A stretch of DNA of 64,000 nucleotides from Candidatus Scybalocola faecavium (lineage in GTDB: Bacteria > Bacillota > Clostridia > Lachnospirales > Lachnospiraceae). A program made the position numbers and the translations under genes. The notes under the pieces were generated by a model. That model did no database searches and had not been told where the DNA came from. It saw only the letters and a program-made list of their open reading frames with translations. Every line of letters begins with the position of its first letter. Position 1 is the stretch's first letter. Shown here one piece after another: positions 16,435 through 25,014 of the stretch. Where the stretch lies: positions 1 to 64,000 of the forward strand of contig DVFP01000033.1 in assembly GCA_018713145.1 (NCBI GenBank). Reading direction: 5' to 3'.

Positions 16435-16687
16435 ATGAGGTTATGAAAACTATCCTTCATCGCAGGGCTATCCGCAGATTTGAAGCAACACAGATCAAAA
16501 GAGATTTGGACCCCGGGGATTTTTGTTTGCTCCGGAGGACTGCGCCGCTGCCGCGGAGAATATGATGCTGGCTGCGGATGCTCTGGGAATCGGCTCCTGT
16601 TATATTGGCCAGGGGTGGACCGCCTTTGCGGATCCTCATCCCGGGCCAAAGCCCCGAAAGGACGGACGTATATTGTGGATGGAATAG
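16431..16687 (+). pseudogene. Nitroreductase-family flavoenzyme, decayed
   Basis: A GTG start at 16431, with AAGGAGG upstream, opens VNEVMKTILHRRAIRRFEAT, a typical nitroreductase N-terminus. After about 27 residues a deletion and frame change lead to FAPEDCAAAAENMMLAADAL and GIGSCYIGQGWTAFADP, the family's conserved core. A second deletion joins this to HPGPKPRKDGRILWME and a stop, the usual C-terminal end. About half of a normal 170-190-residue enzyme is missing. The intact ancestor was translationally coupled to the radical SAM gene, so an FMN-dependent step once belonged to this operon. Confidence 0.8.
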
Positions 16688-16780
16688 AGACGTTGTGGAT
16701 GGAATAAAGGCTTTTGGGCAGAAAAGCCGCAGGTCACTGCTCCCTGTAAACAGCAGCGAAAATATAAGGAGGAATGGAAA

Positions 16781-17407
16781 ATGGACGGGAAAACATGTCT
16801 TGCCAAGCTTCAGTATGTAGGCGTGCTGGCCTTTGCTACTACGGATTTCCAGGGAAATCCCCAGGTGCGCAATATCAGCGCCATCCACTATGAGCCGGAC
16901 GCTATTTATTTTTTTACTGCCAGGGGAAAGGATTTTTGCAAAGAGCTTCTTGCTGACGGCCGGGTCCAGATCCTTGGCTATACCCGTTATAAAGAAATGA
17001 TCCGTTTATCCGCAAAAGCGGTTCCAGTAGAAAAAAGCATGCAGGAACACTGGATCAATGTTATATTTAAAGAGCAGCCTTATCTGGCTAATGTATATCC
17101 GGGAACGACCCGGGAAATCGGCATTGTCTTTGAGATACGGCAGGGATGGATTCAGTATTTTAATCTGGGTGTGCATCCGATTTTTAGGGAAGACTATGTG
17201 ATCGGCGGCGGTGAGCCGGAGTCAAAAGGATATGAAATTACAGACCAGTGTATTGGCTGCGGCACATGCGCGGAAAATTGCCCTCAGGGATGCATTACCC
17301 CGGGAGACCCTTACCGGATCGCCCAGGAGCATTGCCTTCAATGCGGCAATTGCCAGGAACACTGTCCTGTATCCGCAGTGGTTTCCCGCAGAAAAGTAAA
17401 GGAGTGA
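16781..17407 (+). CDS. Pyridoxamine-phosphate-oxidase-fold flavoprotein with C-terminal 2x[4Fe-4S] ferredoxin domain
   Basis: Residues 1-135 have the split-barrel FMN-binding fold of PNPOx-like proteins (CLAKLQYVGVLAFATTDFQG, then VRNISAIHYEPDAIYFFTAR). Residues about 150-200 carry two ferredoxin motifs, CIGCGTCAENCPQGC and CLQCGNCQEHCP. The fusion suggests an electron carrier between ferredoxin and flavin, possibly supplying the radical SAM enzyme or reducing a small molecule. It lies in line with the RiPP genes, after the nitroreductase relic, and ends 6 bp before the sirtuin. AAGGAGG precedes the ATG. Confidence 0.85.
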   Translation: MDGKTCLAKLQYVGVLAFATTDFQGNPQVRNISAIHYEPDAIYFFTARGKDFCKELLADGRVQILGYTRYKEMIRLSAKAVPVEKSMQEHWINVIFKEQPYLANVYPGTTREIGIVFEIRQGWIQYFNLGVHPIFREDYVIGGGEPESKGYEITDQCIGCGTCAENCPQGCITPGDPYRIAQEHCLQCGNCQEHCPVSAVVSRRKVKE

Positions 17408-17413
17408 TGGTTT

Positions 17414-18340
17414 ATGCATTTTTCAAGGTCAGGAAATACCTCTGATGGGATCCTCAGACTGGCAAAGGTGTTATCTGAGGCGGACGCGGTCGTTATCGGC
17501 GCCGGCGCCGGACTGTCCACATCGGCAGGCTTTGTATACACAGGGGAAAGATTTAATAAATATTTTGGGGATTTCGCGGCAAAGTACCATTTTAGTGATA
17601 TGTATTCCGGCGGATTTTATCCTTTTGATACTTTGGAAGAGCACTGGGCTTACTGGAGCCGGTATATTTTCATTAACCGGTATATGGATGCGCCCAAGCC
17701 GGTTTACGAGCTGCTTTATGACCTGGTTAAGGACAAAGATTATTTTGTGCTGACAACCAATGTGGATCATTGCTTTCAAAAGGCCGGCTTTGACAAGCAC
17801 CGTCTGTTTTATACCCAGGGGGATTACGGTTTGTTTCAGTGCAGCAAACCCTGTCACCAGGATACTTATGATAATGAATCTGTGATCCGGAAAATGGTAG
17901 AAGCTCAAGGGTATGTGGTGAATGACCATGGGGAACTGACATTGCCTGAGAATGTGATTCCCAGCATGACCATCCCTTCGGAGCTTGTTCCCCATTGTCC
18001 CAAATGCGGCGCGCCTATGAGTATGAACCTTCGGGCAGACGGCACCTTTGTGGAGGATGAAGGGTGGCACAAAGCTGCACAGCGCTACAGCGATTTCCTC
18101 CGCAGACATGAAAATCTGAAAGTGGTGTTTTTAGAGGCAGCCGTTGGATATAACACCCCCGGTATTATCAAATATCCCTTCTGGCAGATGACCTATGAGA
18201 ATCCAAAGGCGGTTTATGCCTGTCTCAACCAGGGCGAGGCGTTTGCTCCCCGGGAGATCGCGGAGCGGTCGGTCTGCATAAATGGGGATATTGGAGAGGT
18301 ATTAAAAATTAAAGTGAGAGTAATGGAGACAGTTGTTTAG
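17414..18340 (+). CDS. Sirtuin (Sir2 family) with Gln at the catalytic His position, class-M-like
   Basis: The 308-residue protein has the Rossmann NAD site GAGAGLSTSAGF (about 29-40), TTNVDH (114-119) and a Cys4 zinc site (CSKPC at 143-147, CPKC at 195-198). In ordinary sirtuins the catalytic His follows TQNID by about 15-20 residues in an HG motif; here the matching place reads YTQGDYG, with Gln135. From memory, this His-to-Gln change marks SirTM (class M) sirtuins, which ADP-ribosylate lipoylated carrier proteins. The usual SirTM partners (macrodomain, GcvH-like, lipoate ligase) are absent here. GGAG lies 9 bp before the start. Confidence 0.82.
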   Translation: MHFSRSGNTSDGILRLAKVLSEADAVVIGAGAGLSTSAGFVYTGERFNKYFGDFAAKYHFSDMYSGGFYPFDTLEEHWAYWSRYIFINRYMDAPKPVYELLYDLVKDKDYFVLTTNVDHCFQKAGFDKHRLFYTQGDYGLFQCSKPCHQDTYDNESVIRKMVEAQGYVVNDHGELTLPENVIPSMTIPSELVPHCPKCGAPMSMNLRADGTFVEDEGWHKAAQRYSDFLRRHENLKVVFLEAAVGYNTPGIIKYPFWQMTYENPKAVYACLNQGEAFAPREIAERSVCINGDIGEVLKIKVRVMETVV

Positions 18341-18446
18341 GTTAATCCCTATTGACCGGAAAAAATATAAAAAGTAAACAAAACTTTAACAAATCCGTGT
18401 TACAATGCCTGTGAAGCAAGAGAAGAACCAATCAGGAGAACGTGTT

Positions 18447-19334
18447 ATGGAAAAAGTTAAAAGTTTTTTTGTAAAGATGGTGTTTCCGCCGATGTGGGTA
18501 ATGGTCATTAGTATAGCGGCAGGAGCGGGGCTTTTGATCTATACTTTTGGATTTGGGGAAGAGGACAGCCCTGTGGCCTATGTTTCCTATGTTGTTTCCG
18601 CTTATGCTCTGGTAGTGGCCTGTACCACGATCGTGCCGGCAATCCGGAAAATAAAGGCTATGTTTTTAAAAAATCCCCTGATTTATCGGTACTTAAAAGA
18701 CATCCCTTTTAAAACAAGTGTATCTCTCCACCTGTCCCTGGGGATCAACCTGCTGTATGCCTGTGTTCACGGTTTTTCCGGGATCTATTACAGCTCCGCC
18801 TGGTCCGGGTCGCTGGCAGCGTATTATATCTGTTTATCCGTTATGCGCTTCTTTTTAGTGCGCTATGCCCATCAGCACGGTTTTGGCAGAAAAAAGCAGG
18901 GAGAATGGCGGCGTTATCGTCTGTGCGGCATTATTCTGACCTTCATGACGTTAGCTATGGCAGGTGTCGTCATCCTTGTGCTAAATAACAATGAGGGCTT
19001 TGAGTACGCAGGGATGCTGATTTATGTGATGGCGATGTATACATTTTATATTACCATTATGGCAGTGATCAATGTGATCCGGTATAAAAAATACCGGAGT
19101 CCCGCTATATCCGCAGCCCGAAGTATTAATCTGGCGGCAGCCCTTGTGTCCATGCTGTCTCTTGAAACAGCCATGCTGTCTCAGTTTGATACAAGAGAAA
19201 ATCCAGAATATTTCCGGCAGATCATGGTAGGCGCTTCCGGTGCATGTGTGTGCGGACTGGTAGTAGGAATGGGGATTTATATGATCGTCCGTTCTTCTAA
19301 GCAGATAAAAAATAATAGATTCCGGGAAAACTAA
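18447..19334 (+). CDS. Uncharacterised polytopic membrane protein
   Basis: The 295-residue product has a basic N-terminus (MEKVKSFFVKMVF) and about eight hydrophobic segments in two groups, with a Lys/Arg-rich cytoplasmic loop near 150 (GFGRKKQGEWRRYR). I do not recognise a named family; it could be a DUF-type integral membrane protein. I prefer ATG 18447, with CAGGAGA 7 bp upstream, over an ATG at 18405. It lies about 100 bp after the sirtuin and is followed by its own terminator, so it may be a separate unit. Confidence 0.7.
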   Translation: MEKVKSFFVKMVFPPMWVMVISIAAGAGLLIYTFGFGEEDSPVAYVSYVVSAYALVVACTTIVPAIRKIKAMFLKNPLIYRYLKDIPFKTSVSLHLSLGINLLYACVHGFSGIYYSSAWSGSLAAYYICLSVMRFFLVRYAHQHGFGRKKQGEWRRYRLCGIILTFMTLAMAGVVILVLNNNEGFEYAGMLIYVMAMYTFYITIMAVINVIRYKKYRSPAISAARSINLAAALVSMLSLETAMLSQFDTRENPEYFRQIMVGASGACVCGLVVGMGIYMIVRSSKQIKNNRFREN

Positions 19335-19525
19335 AGTATAGGCATAGAAGATGGGTTGTTTCCATAATTTAAGTGTTGAATGGATATTTTTAGTGTAGTG
19401 GCCAAATGTCAGCATTGGATCACAGATGTCTGGATAATCCGAAATAAGTATTGGAAAATCTGCCAGTATTGTATTAGAATTAGACTTGTTAATCATTATC
19501 ATCGCAAGTTTATTTTAACACAAAA

Positions 19526-19570
19526 GAAGGACCTAGGGCTTGTTTTGCTCCTATGGTCCTTTTTGTTTTA
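19526..19570. terminator. Bidirectional terminator between convergent units
   Basis: AAGGACCTAGG pairs with CCTATGGTCCTT, flanked by T-rich sequence on both strands. It can end both the plus-strand membrane protein gene and the minus-strand exporter operon. Confidence 0.85.
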
Positions 19571-19607
19571 GGCTATGCTTTTTTCACAGCCCTTTTTGCC
19601 TATGTTT

Positions 19608-21494
19608 TTAATCTGCAAAGTTTCCAGTATATAACTGATAATATTTGCCTTTCTTTTCAATAAGCTCATCGTGGGTACCACGCTCGATGATCCGTCCCTG
19701 TTCCATGACCATGATACAGTCAGAGTTTTTAACCGTGGAAAGACGGTGGGCAATGACAAATGTGGTACGTCCCTTCATCAGTGCGTCCATACCTTCCTGA
19801 ACAAGTTTTTCAGTACGGGTATCAATGGAGGAGGTAGCCTCATCCAGGATCAGTGCCGGAGGATCTGCAATTGCCGCCCGGGCAATGGCAAGAAGCTGGC
19901 GCTGTCCCTGGCTTAAGTTGGCTCCATCCCCGGTAAGCATAGTATTATAACCATCCGGGAGACGGCGGATAAAACCGTCTGCGTTGGCCAGTTTTGCGGC
20001 TTTGATACATTCCTCGTCAGTAGCGTCCAGCTTGCCGTAACGGATGTTATCCATAACGGTTCCGGTAAACAGGTGGGTATCCTGGAGCACCATACCTAAG
20101 GAGCGGCGCAGATCCGGTTTTTTGATCTTATTAATATTAATGCCGTCATAGCGGATCTTACCATCAGCAATATCGTAAAAACGGTTGATCAGGTTGGTGA
20201 TGGTTGTTTTACCGGCGCCGGTGGCACCGACAAAAGCGATCTTCTGGCCGGGCTTTGCCCAAAGGCTGATGTTGTGGAGAACGATCTTCTTGTCATCATA
20301 TCCAAAGTCCACATCGTCAAAGACAACGCCGCCCTCCTGTTTTGTATAAGTTACAGTACCTTCAGCTTTGTGAGGATGCTTCCATGCCCACAGATTGGTA
20401 CGGGTTTCAGATTCGGTAATGTTTCCGTTTTCATCAATCTTGGCATTAACAAGTTCAACATAGCCATCGTCAACCTCAGGTTCCTGATCCATCAGGTCAA
20501 AGACACGCTGAGCGCCGGCAGCAGCATTGACAACGAAGTTGATCTGCTGGCTGACCTGGGTGATGGGGTTTGTAAAGCTCTTGTTCAGACCGACAAAGGT
20601 AATGACTGTACCTAAGGTGACACCGGCAAGTCCGTTGATTCCTAAAATAGCGCCAACGATCGCCACCAGCGCGTAGCTGATCCAGCCGATGTTGGCATTG
20701 ACAGGCATAAGCAGGTTGGCGTACCGGTTTGCTTTGTTGGTACTGTTGCGGAGCCGTTCATTAACTTCATGGAAGTCTGCCATTGCTTTTTGCTCATGAC
20801 AGAAAACCTTAACAACTTTTTGACCGTCTAGCATTTCCTCAATAAAACCGTCCACAGCACCCAGATCGATCTGCTGGCGGATATAATATTTACCGGACAG
20901 TTTTGAAAAGTTTGCTGTTACAACCAGCATGACCACTGCTGTCAAAATGGAGATCAGGGTCAGTGCCGGATTAAGGATGATCATTGTGACTAAAGTGGCA
21001 GCCATAGTAATGAGAGAGTTGATTACCTGGGGAATACTCTGGCTTAAAAGCTGTCTTAATGTATCCACATCGTTGGTGTATACAGACATAATATCTCCAT
21101 GGGCGTGAGTATCAAAATATTTAATAGGAAGAGCTTCCATTCTCCTAAACAGGTCGTCACGAAGATGGAGCATCGTTCCCTGGCTGACATTAACCATGAT
21201 ACGGTTGTATGTAAACGCGGTGATGACGCCGATACCCATAATACATGCCAGCTGTACAAGGTCTTTGGCAAGACCGGAAAAATCTGTAGAACCGTTGGTC
21301 AGCATTGGCGTAATGTAGTCATCCACCAGTGTTTGAGGGAATGTGGATCCTACAACAGTGGCAATGGCTGTGATCAAAATACAGACAACCACCAGGATAA
21401 AAGGTATTTTATAAAAGTGGAACATATAACTGATGACCCTGCGGATGAGCGTTGACGCCGCAGTCACAGAGGGCCGTGATTTTTTCTGATTCAT
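19608..21494 (-). CDS. Heterodimeric ABC multidrug-type exporter, subunit with canonical ATPase site
   Basis: The 628-residue half-transporter has a six-helix membrane domain (about 30-330) and an ATPase domain. Walker A is GATGAGKTT (about 425), the signature NLSQGQRQ, Walker B LILDEATSSIDTRTE with the catalytic Glu, and the H-loop FVIAHRLSTV. An insertion of about 40 acidic residues lies between the domains. It pairs with the upstream gene, 18 bp away, as in BmrCD/LmrCD-type exporters. The MarR gene heads the operon. Substrate unknown. Confidence 0.92.
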   Translation of the reverse strand: MNQKKSRPSVTAASTLIRRVISYMFHFYKIPFILVVVCILITAIATVVGSTFPQTLVDDYITPMLTNGSTDFSGLAKDLVQLACIMGIGVITAFTYNRIMVNVSQGTMLHLRDDLFRRMEALPIKYFDTHAHGDIMSVYTNDVDTLRQLLSQSIPQVINSLITMAATLVTMIILNPALTLISILTAVVMLVVTANFSKLSGKYYIRQQIDLGAVDGFIEEMLDGQKVVKVFCHEQKAMADFHEVNERLRNSTNKANRYANLLMPVNANIGWISYALVAIVGAILGINGLAGVTLGTVITFVGLNKSFTNPITQVSQQINFVVNAAAGAQRVFDLMDQEPEVDDGYVELVNAKIDENGNITESETRTNLWAWKHPHKAEGTVTYTKQEGGVVFDDVDFGYDDKKIVLHNISLWAKPGQKIAFVGATGAGKTTITNLINRFYDIADGKIRYDGININKIKKPDLRRSLGMVLQDTHLFTGTVMDNIRYGKLDATDEECIKAAKLANADGFIRRLPDGYNTMLTGDGANLSQGQRQLLAIARAAIADPPALILDEATSSIDTRTEKLVQEGMDALMKGRTTFVIAHRLSTVKNSDCIMVMEQGRIIERGTHDELIEKKGKYYQLYTGNFAD

Positions 21495-21512
21495 GCTTGA
21501 GCCTCCTTCTTA

Positions 21513-23252
21513 TTATGCCGGCTGGTCAAAGTCGCCGCCGCCCTGAATCTGGGAATTATAGATTTCCTGATAAATGGCATTGGTTTCCAACAGATGTTCG
21601 TGGGTATCAAAGGCATTGATCCGGCCTTCATCCAGAACAAGGATCCGGTCTGCGGATTCTACGCTGGAAACACGCTGGGCAATAATGATCTTGGTGGTTC
21701 CGGGAATCTCACGGGCAAAGGCTGCGCGGATGCTGGCGTCGGTAGCTGTATCTACAGCACTGGTTGAGTCATCCAGGATAAGAATCTTAGGTTTTTTAAG
21801 CAGTGCCCGGGCAATACACAAACGCTGCTTCTGACCTCCGGAAACATTGGTGCCGCCACGTTCGATGCGGGTGTTATATCCATCCGGCATCCGGTCGATA
21901 AATTCATCAGCGCAGGCTGCCTTGCAGGCTTCGATACATTCTTCTTCTGTGGCGTTTGGATTACCCCACCGCAGGTTATCCAGGATGGTCCCGGAAAACA
22001 GAGTGTTTTTCTGGAGCACAACAGATACCTGGTCTCTTAAAACTTCTGTGTCATATTTGCGCACATCTATACCGCCCACACAGACTGAACCTTCATCCAC
22101 ATCATACAGACGGCAGATCAGGTTTACAAGACTGGACTTACCGGAACCGGTGCCGCCGATGACGCCGATGGTCTCGCCGCTTTTAATGTGCAGGTCAATG
22201 TCCGCAAGGGCATATTTTCCATTGCCGTGCTTATAAGAGAAGTTTACATGGTTAAAATCAATGCGGCCGTCGGGAACTTCCATAATAGGATCTGCAGGAT
22301 CTGTAAGGTCGGCTTTTTCACTTAACACTTCCCCGATACGGCGGACGCTGGCCAGAGACATACTGATCATAACAACGACCATGGACAGCATCATCAGACT
22401 CATAAGAAGGGACATAATGTAGCTGAACAGACTGGTCAGATCACCTGTGGTCATGGAACCGCCCACAATAAATTTAGCGCCGAACCAGGATACGGATATA
22501 ATACAAAAATATACGGCGATCATCATTGCCGGGTTGTTAAAAGCCAGAAGGCCTTCTGCCTTTACAGACAGGTTATAAAGCATTTTAGAAGCTTTTGAAA
22601 ACTTAACATTTTCATAGTCCTCACGAACAAAGGCTTTTACTACCCGGATCGCTGAAATATTTTCCTGAACGCTGGCGTTTAAGTCATCGTATCTGCGGAA
22701 AACCTGATTAAAGATTTTTAAAGTTACTACCATAATAGATCCGATAACGATGACCAGGAAAACAACGGCGATCAAAAACATGGAACTTAAGTGGGGGCTG
22801 ATGATCATACACATGGCAAAAGAGAAGATCAGGTTCAGCGGCGCCCGGACGGCGACACGGATGATCATCATAAAAGCGTTCTGTACATTGGTAATATCCG
22901 TGGTCATACGGGTTACCAAACTGGGAACACTGAATTTGTCAATATTTGAAAAGGAAAATGTCTGGATATTGGCATAGATGGCTTCCCTTAAGTTTGCGGA
23001 AAGACCGGATGCAGCGCTGGCGGCATTTTTTCCGGCCAGTGCGCCGAAAACCAGACCTAAAAAGGACATAGCCACCATAATGGCGCCGTAGCGGTAGACG
23101 GCTGAAAGATTGCCTGCCTCAAGGCCCTTGTCAATGATCATGGCAGTGACAAAAGGCAGCAATATTTCCATGATGACTTCCAAAGCGGTCAGCCCAATGG
23201 TCATAAAGGTATCCCGCTTATACTGTTTGAGCTGTTGTAAAACTTTTCTCAC
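21513..23252 (-). CDS. Heterodimeric ABC exporter, subunit with degenerate ATPase site
   Basis: The 579-residue half-transporter has six membrane helices and an ATPase domain. Walker A is GGTGSGKSS (about 367) and the signature NVSGGQKQR. Walker B ends LILDDSTSAVD, with Asp in place of the catalytic Glu, and the switch His is Gln (IIAQRVSSVES). Those two changes are the usual marks of the non-catalytic partner in asymmetric exporters. It starts at GTG 23252 with AGGAGG upstream and lies 17 bp after the MarR gene. Confidence 0.92.
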   Translation of the reverse strand: MRKVLQQLKQYKRDTFMTIGLTALEVIMEILLPFVTAMIIDKGLEAGNLSAVYRYGAIMVAMSFLGLVFGALAGKNAASAASGLSANLREAIYANIQTFSFSNIDKFSVPSLVTRMTTDITNVQNAFMMIIRVAVRAPLNLIFSFAMCMIISPHLSSMFLIAVVFLVIVIGSIMVVTLKIFNQVFRRYDDLNASVQENISAIRVVKAFVREDYENVKFSKASKMLYNLSVKAEGLLAFNNPAMMIAVYFCIISVSWFGAKFIVGGSMTTGDLTSLFSYIMSLLMSLMMLSMVVVMISMSLASVRRIGEVLSEKADLTDPADPIMEVPDGRIDFNHVNFSYKHGNGKYALADIDLHIKSGETIGVIGGTGSGKSSLVNLICRLYDVDEGSVCVGGIDVRKYDTEVLRDQVSVVLQKNTLFSGTILDNLRWGNPNATEEECIEACKAACADEFIDRMPDGYNTRIERGGTNVSGGQKQRLCIARALLKKPKILILDDSTSAVDTATDASIRAAFAREIPGTTKIIIAQRVSSVESADRILVLDEGRINAFDTHEHLLETNAIYQEIYNSQIQGGGDFDQPA

Positions 23253-23269
23253 GATAAATAATCCTCCTG

Positions 23270-23716
23270 TTACTGATTTTTTGCATATTTTGAAAGATTC
23301 CCCAGGATCTTTTTCTGCATCCGTTCCAGCTCCTCCATTTCAGGATCTGAAAAACCGTCAAAGACCTGGTCACAGCAGTTGCGAAAGCTTTCCTCAAGAA
23401 ATTCCCGGACTTCAAGGGCTTTTTCTGTAGGAAAAAGAAGCTTTTTCCTGTCATCTCCGGGACTGCTTTCCACACGCACATAACCATTCTTTTTCAGACG
23501 TTTGATCATACTGGATAAGGACGCCATGGAACCGCCCATGTCCTGCTGGATCTCTGTCAGGGAGATTCCCTGTTTGCTGTGGTTTAATATATAAAGGAGC
23601 ACGTTCCCCTGGATGGCAGTGAATCCCTTTGGAGACATATCTTTAGTTGTCAGGCTTTCCAGCTGGATACTGATTTTTCGGTTATCGTGGATCATAGCGC
23701 TCCGGTTCAGTTCCAT
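23270..23716 (-). CDS. MarR-family transcriptional regulator of the exporter operon
   Basis: The 148-residue product has a MarR winged helix. The recognition helix lies in ISLTEIQQDMGGSMASLSSM, followed by the wing (VRVESSPGDDRKKLLFPTEKAL) and dimerisation helices at both ends. It begins the three-gene exporter operon, so autoregulation and ligand-induced derepression are likely. A GGGAGGTGA site precedes the ATG. On the minus strand a TATAAT lies at 23780-23775; the GGTTAGGATAG and TAGTAAGGAG segments around it could be operator half-sites. Confidence 0.9.
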   Translation of the reverse strand: MELNRSAMIHDNRKISIQLESLTTKDMSPKGFTAIQGNVLLYILNHSKQGISLTEIQQDMGGSMASLSSMIKRLKKNGYVRVESSPGDDRKKLLFPTEKALEVREFLEESFRNCCDQVFDGFSDPEMEELERMQKKILGNLSKYAKNQ

Positions 23717-23920
23717 TGTTGATTCACCTCCCTTGGAAAAATTGGTTAGGATAGAAACTATTAATCTCCTTACTATTATATAGCATAACTTTTCTTGTAA
23801 GTGAAATTCAAATATGTTATAATCAATAAAAAATTTTTATAGATAATACTTATTGTTGAGTGTGTATAGGCAGTTTTTAGGGCAATGCGGGAAGACTGCA
23901 TGTCCGGATGGGAGGATATT

Positions 23921-24799
23921 TTGAATACGACACAATTGGAATGTTTTTTGGCTGTGGCCAATCATCTGAATTTTTCCAGAGCGGCAGAACAGATGCGAAT
24001 TACACAGCCTGCGGTGAGCCATCAGATCAATACTTTGGAAGATGAACTGGAGGTAAAGCTTTTCCACAGGACCAGCAAAAATGTCCGGATGACTCAGGCA
24101 GGGTGGATCTTTACCCAGTACGCCTCGGAAATCCTTAAGCTTTTTGCCCTGTCTAAGGACCGGGTGAGGGATTTTCAGGAAAATCTTCCGGTACGCTTTG
24201 GTATTGGATGCAGAAATTTTCTTGAATTGAGATTTTTAGAACCGGTGATCGAGCAGCTTAGAAAAGAAATCCCTCAGATCATCCCTGTGATCCGTCTTGT
24301 ACCTTTTGCGTCTTTAGAAAATCTTCTGGATGAGGGGGATGTGCAGGTGATCTTTTCCTTTAAAGAACATGCGCCTCAAAATGCTGTTTTCAGGGAATAT
24401 ATCCAGTGTCCGGTCGTATGTGTGTGCAGCAGGTCCCATCCCCTGGCCGGCTGTGACCGGGGAACAGTAGCTAAATTAAGAGAAAGCGGAAAAATGGCCC
24501 TGTGTCCGCCGACGGTTTATCCGCCGGCGCTTCTTCAGGCACAGACCAGTATAGTGGCAGGGCGCAAGTCTGAGGACAGTCTTTTTTGTGATGATATTGA
24601 GGTGGTTTACAGTCTTGTACGTTCCGGCTATGCTTTTGCCGTTGTTCCGGATTTCCCAAGGGCAAGAGAACCGCAGCTGTGCTATATTCCTGTAGATGAA
24701 TTTGCGCCTATTGCCTATGGTGTGGCATATTTGCGCAAGTCACTGGAGCCTTCACTTCAGAAGTTTCTTTCTATATTAAAAGAAATCCTTATTTTTTAA
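23921..24799 (+). CDS. LysR-family transcriptional regulator
   Basis: The 292-residue product has the LysR helix-turn-helix at its N-terminus (LECFLAVANHLNFSRAAEQM, then ITQPAVSHQINTLEDELEVK) and a two-lobed effector-binding domain from about residue 85. I chose TTG 23921 because GGGAGG lies 5 bp upstream and the conserved LysR start follows at once; an ATG at 23885 would add 12 unusual residues. It is divergent from the MarR-exporter operon, but the effector and targets are unknown. Confidence 0.9.
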   Translation: MNTTQLECFLAVANHLNFSRAAEQMRITQPAVSHQINTLEDELEVKLFHRTSKNVRMTQAGWIFTQYASEILKLFALSKDRVRDFQENLPVRFGIGCRNFLELRFLEPVIEQLRKEIPQIIPVIRLVPFASLENLLDEGDVQVIFSFKEHAPQNAVFREYIQCPVVCVCSRSHPLAGCDRGTVAKLRESGKMALCPPTVYPPALLQAQTSIVAGRKSEDSLFCDDIEVVYSLVRSGYAFAVVPDFPRAREPQLCYIPVDEFAPIAYGVAYLRKSLEPSLQKFLSILKEILIF

Positions 24800-24908
24800 A
24801 AAAAATATGTTATAGTCGCTAAAATTGTGATAAAATAGAACGGAAAGTGTGACGTTTTGCTGCCTTCAAAGTGACAGCAGACAGCCGATGGAGCCTGTTT
24901 ATCTCTTC

Positions 24909-24917
24909 GGGGGGGGG
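24909..24917 (+). repeat. Nine-G homopolymer tract upstream of the EAL phosphodiesterase gene
   Basis: Nine consecutive G lie 97 bp before the preferred start codon of the next gene, within an open frame that extends upstream to a GTG at 24871. Such tracts are prone to slippage and to sequencing error. Confidence 0.8.
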
Positions 24918-25014
24918 TATTAGCCATTTCACAGAATCGATTAAATCGTCAGTTTTTTGTCATATGGACATGGGTGCGTTGGACAGAGGGACTGGCAGAA
25001 AGAAGGTTTGTTTT

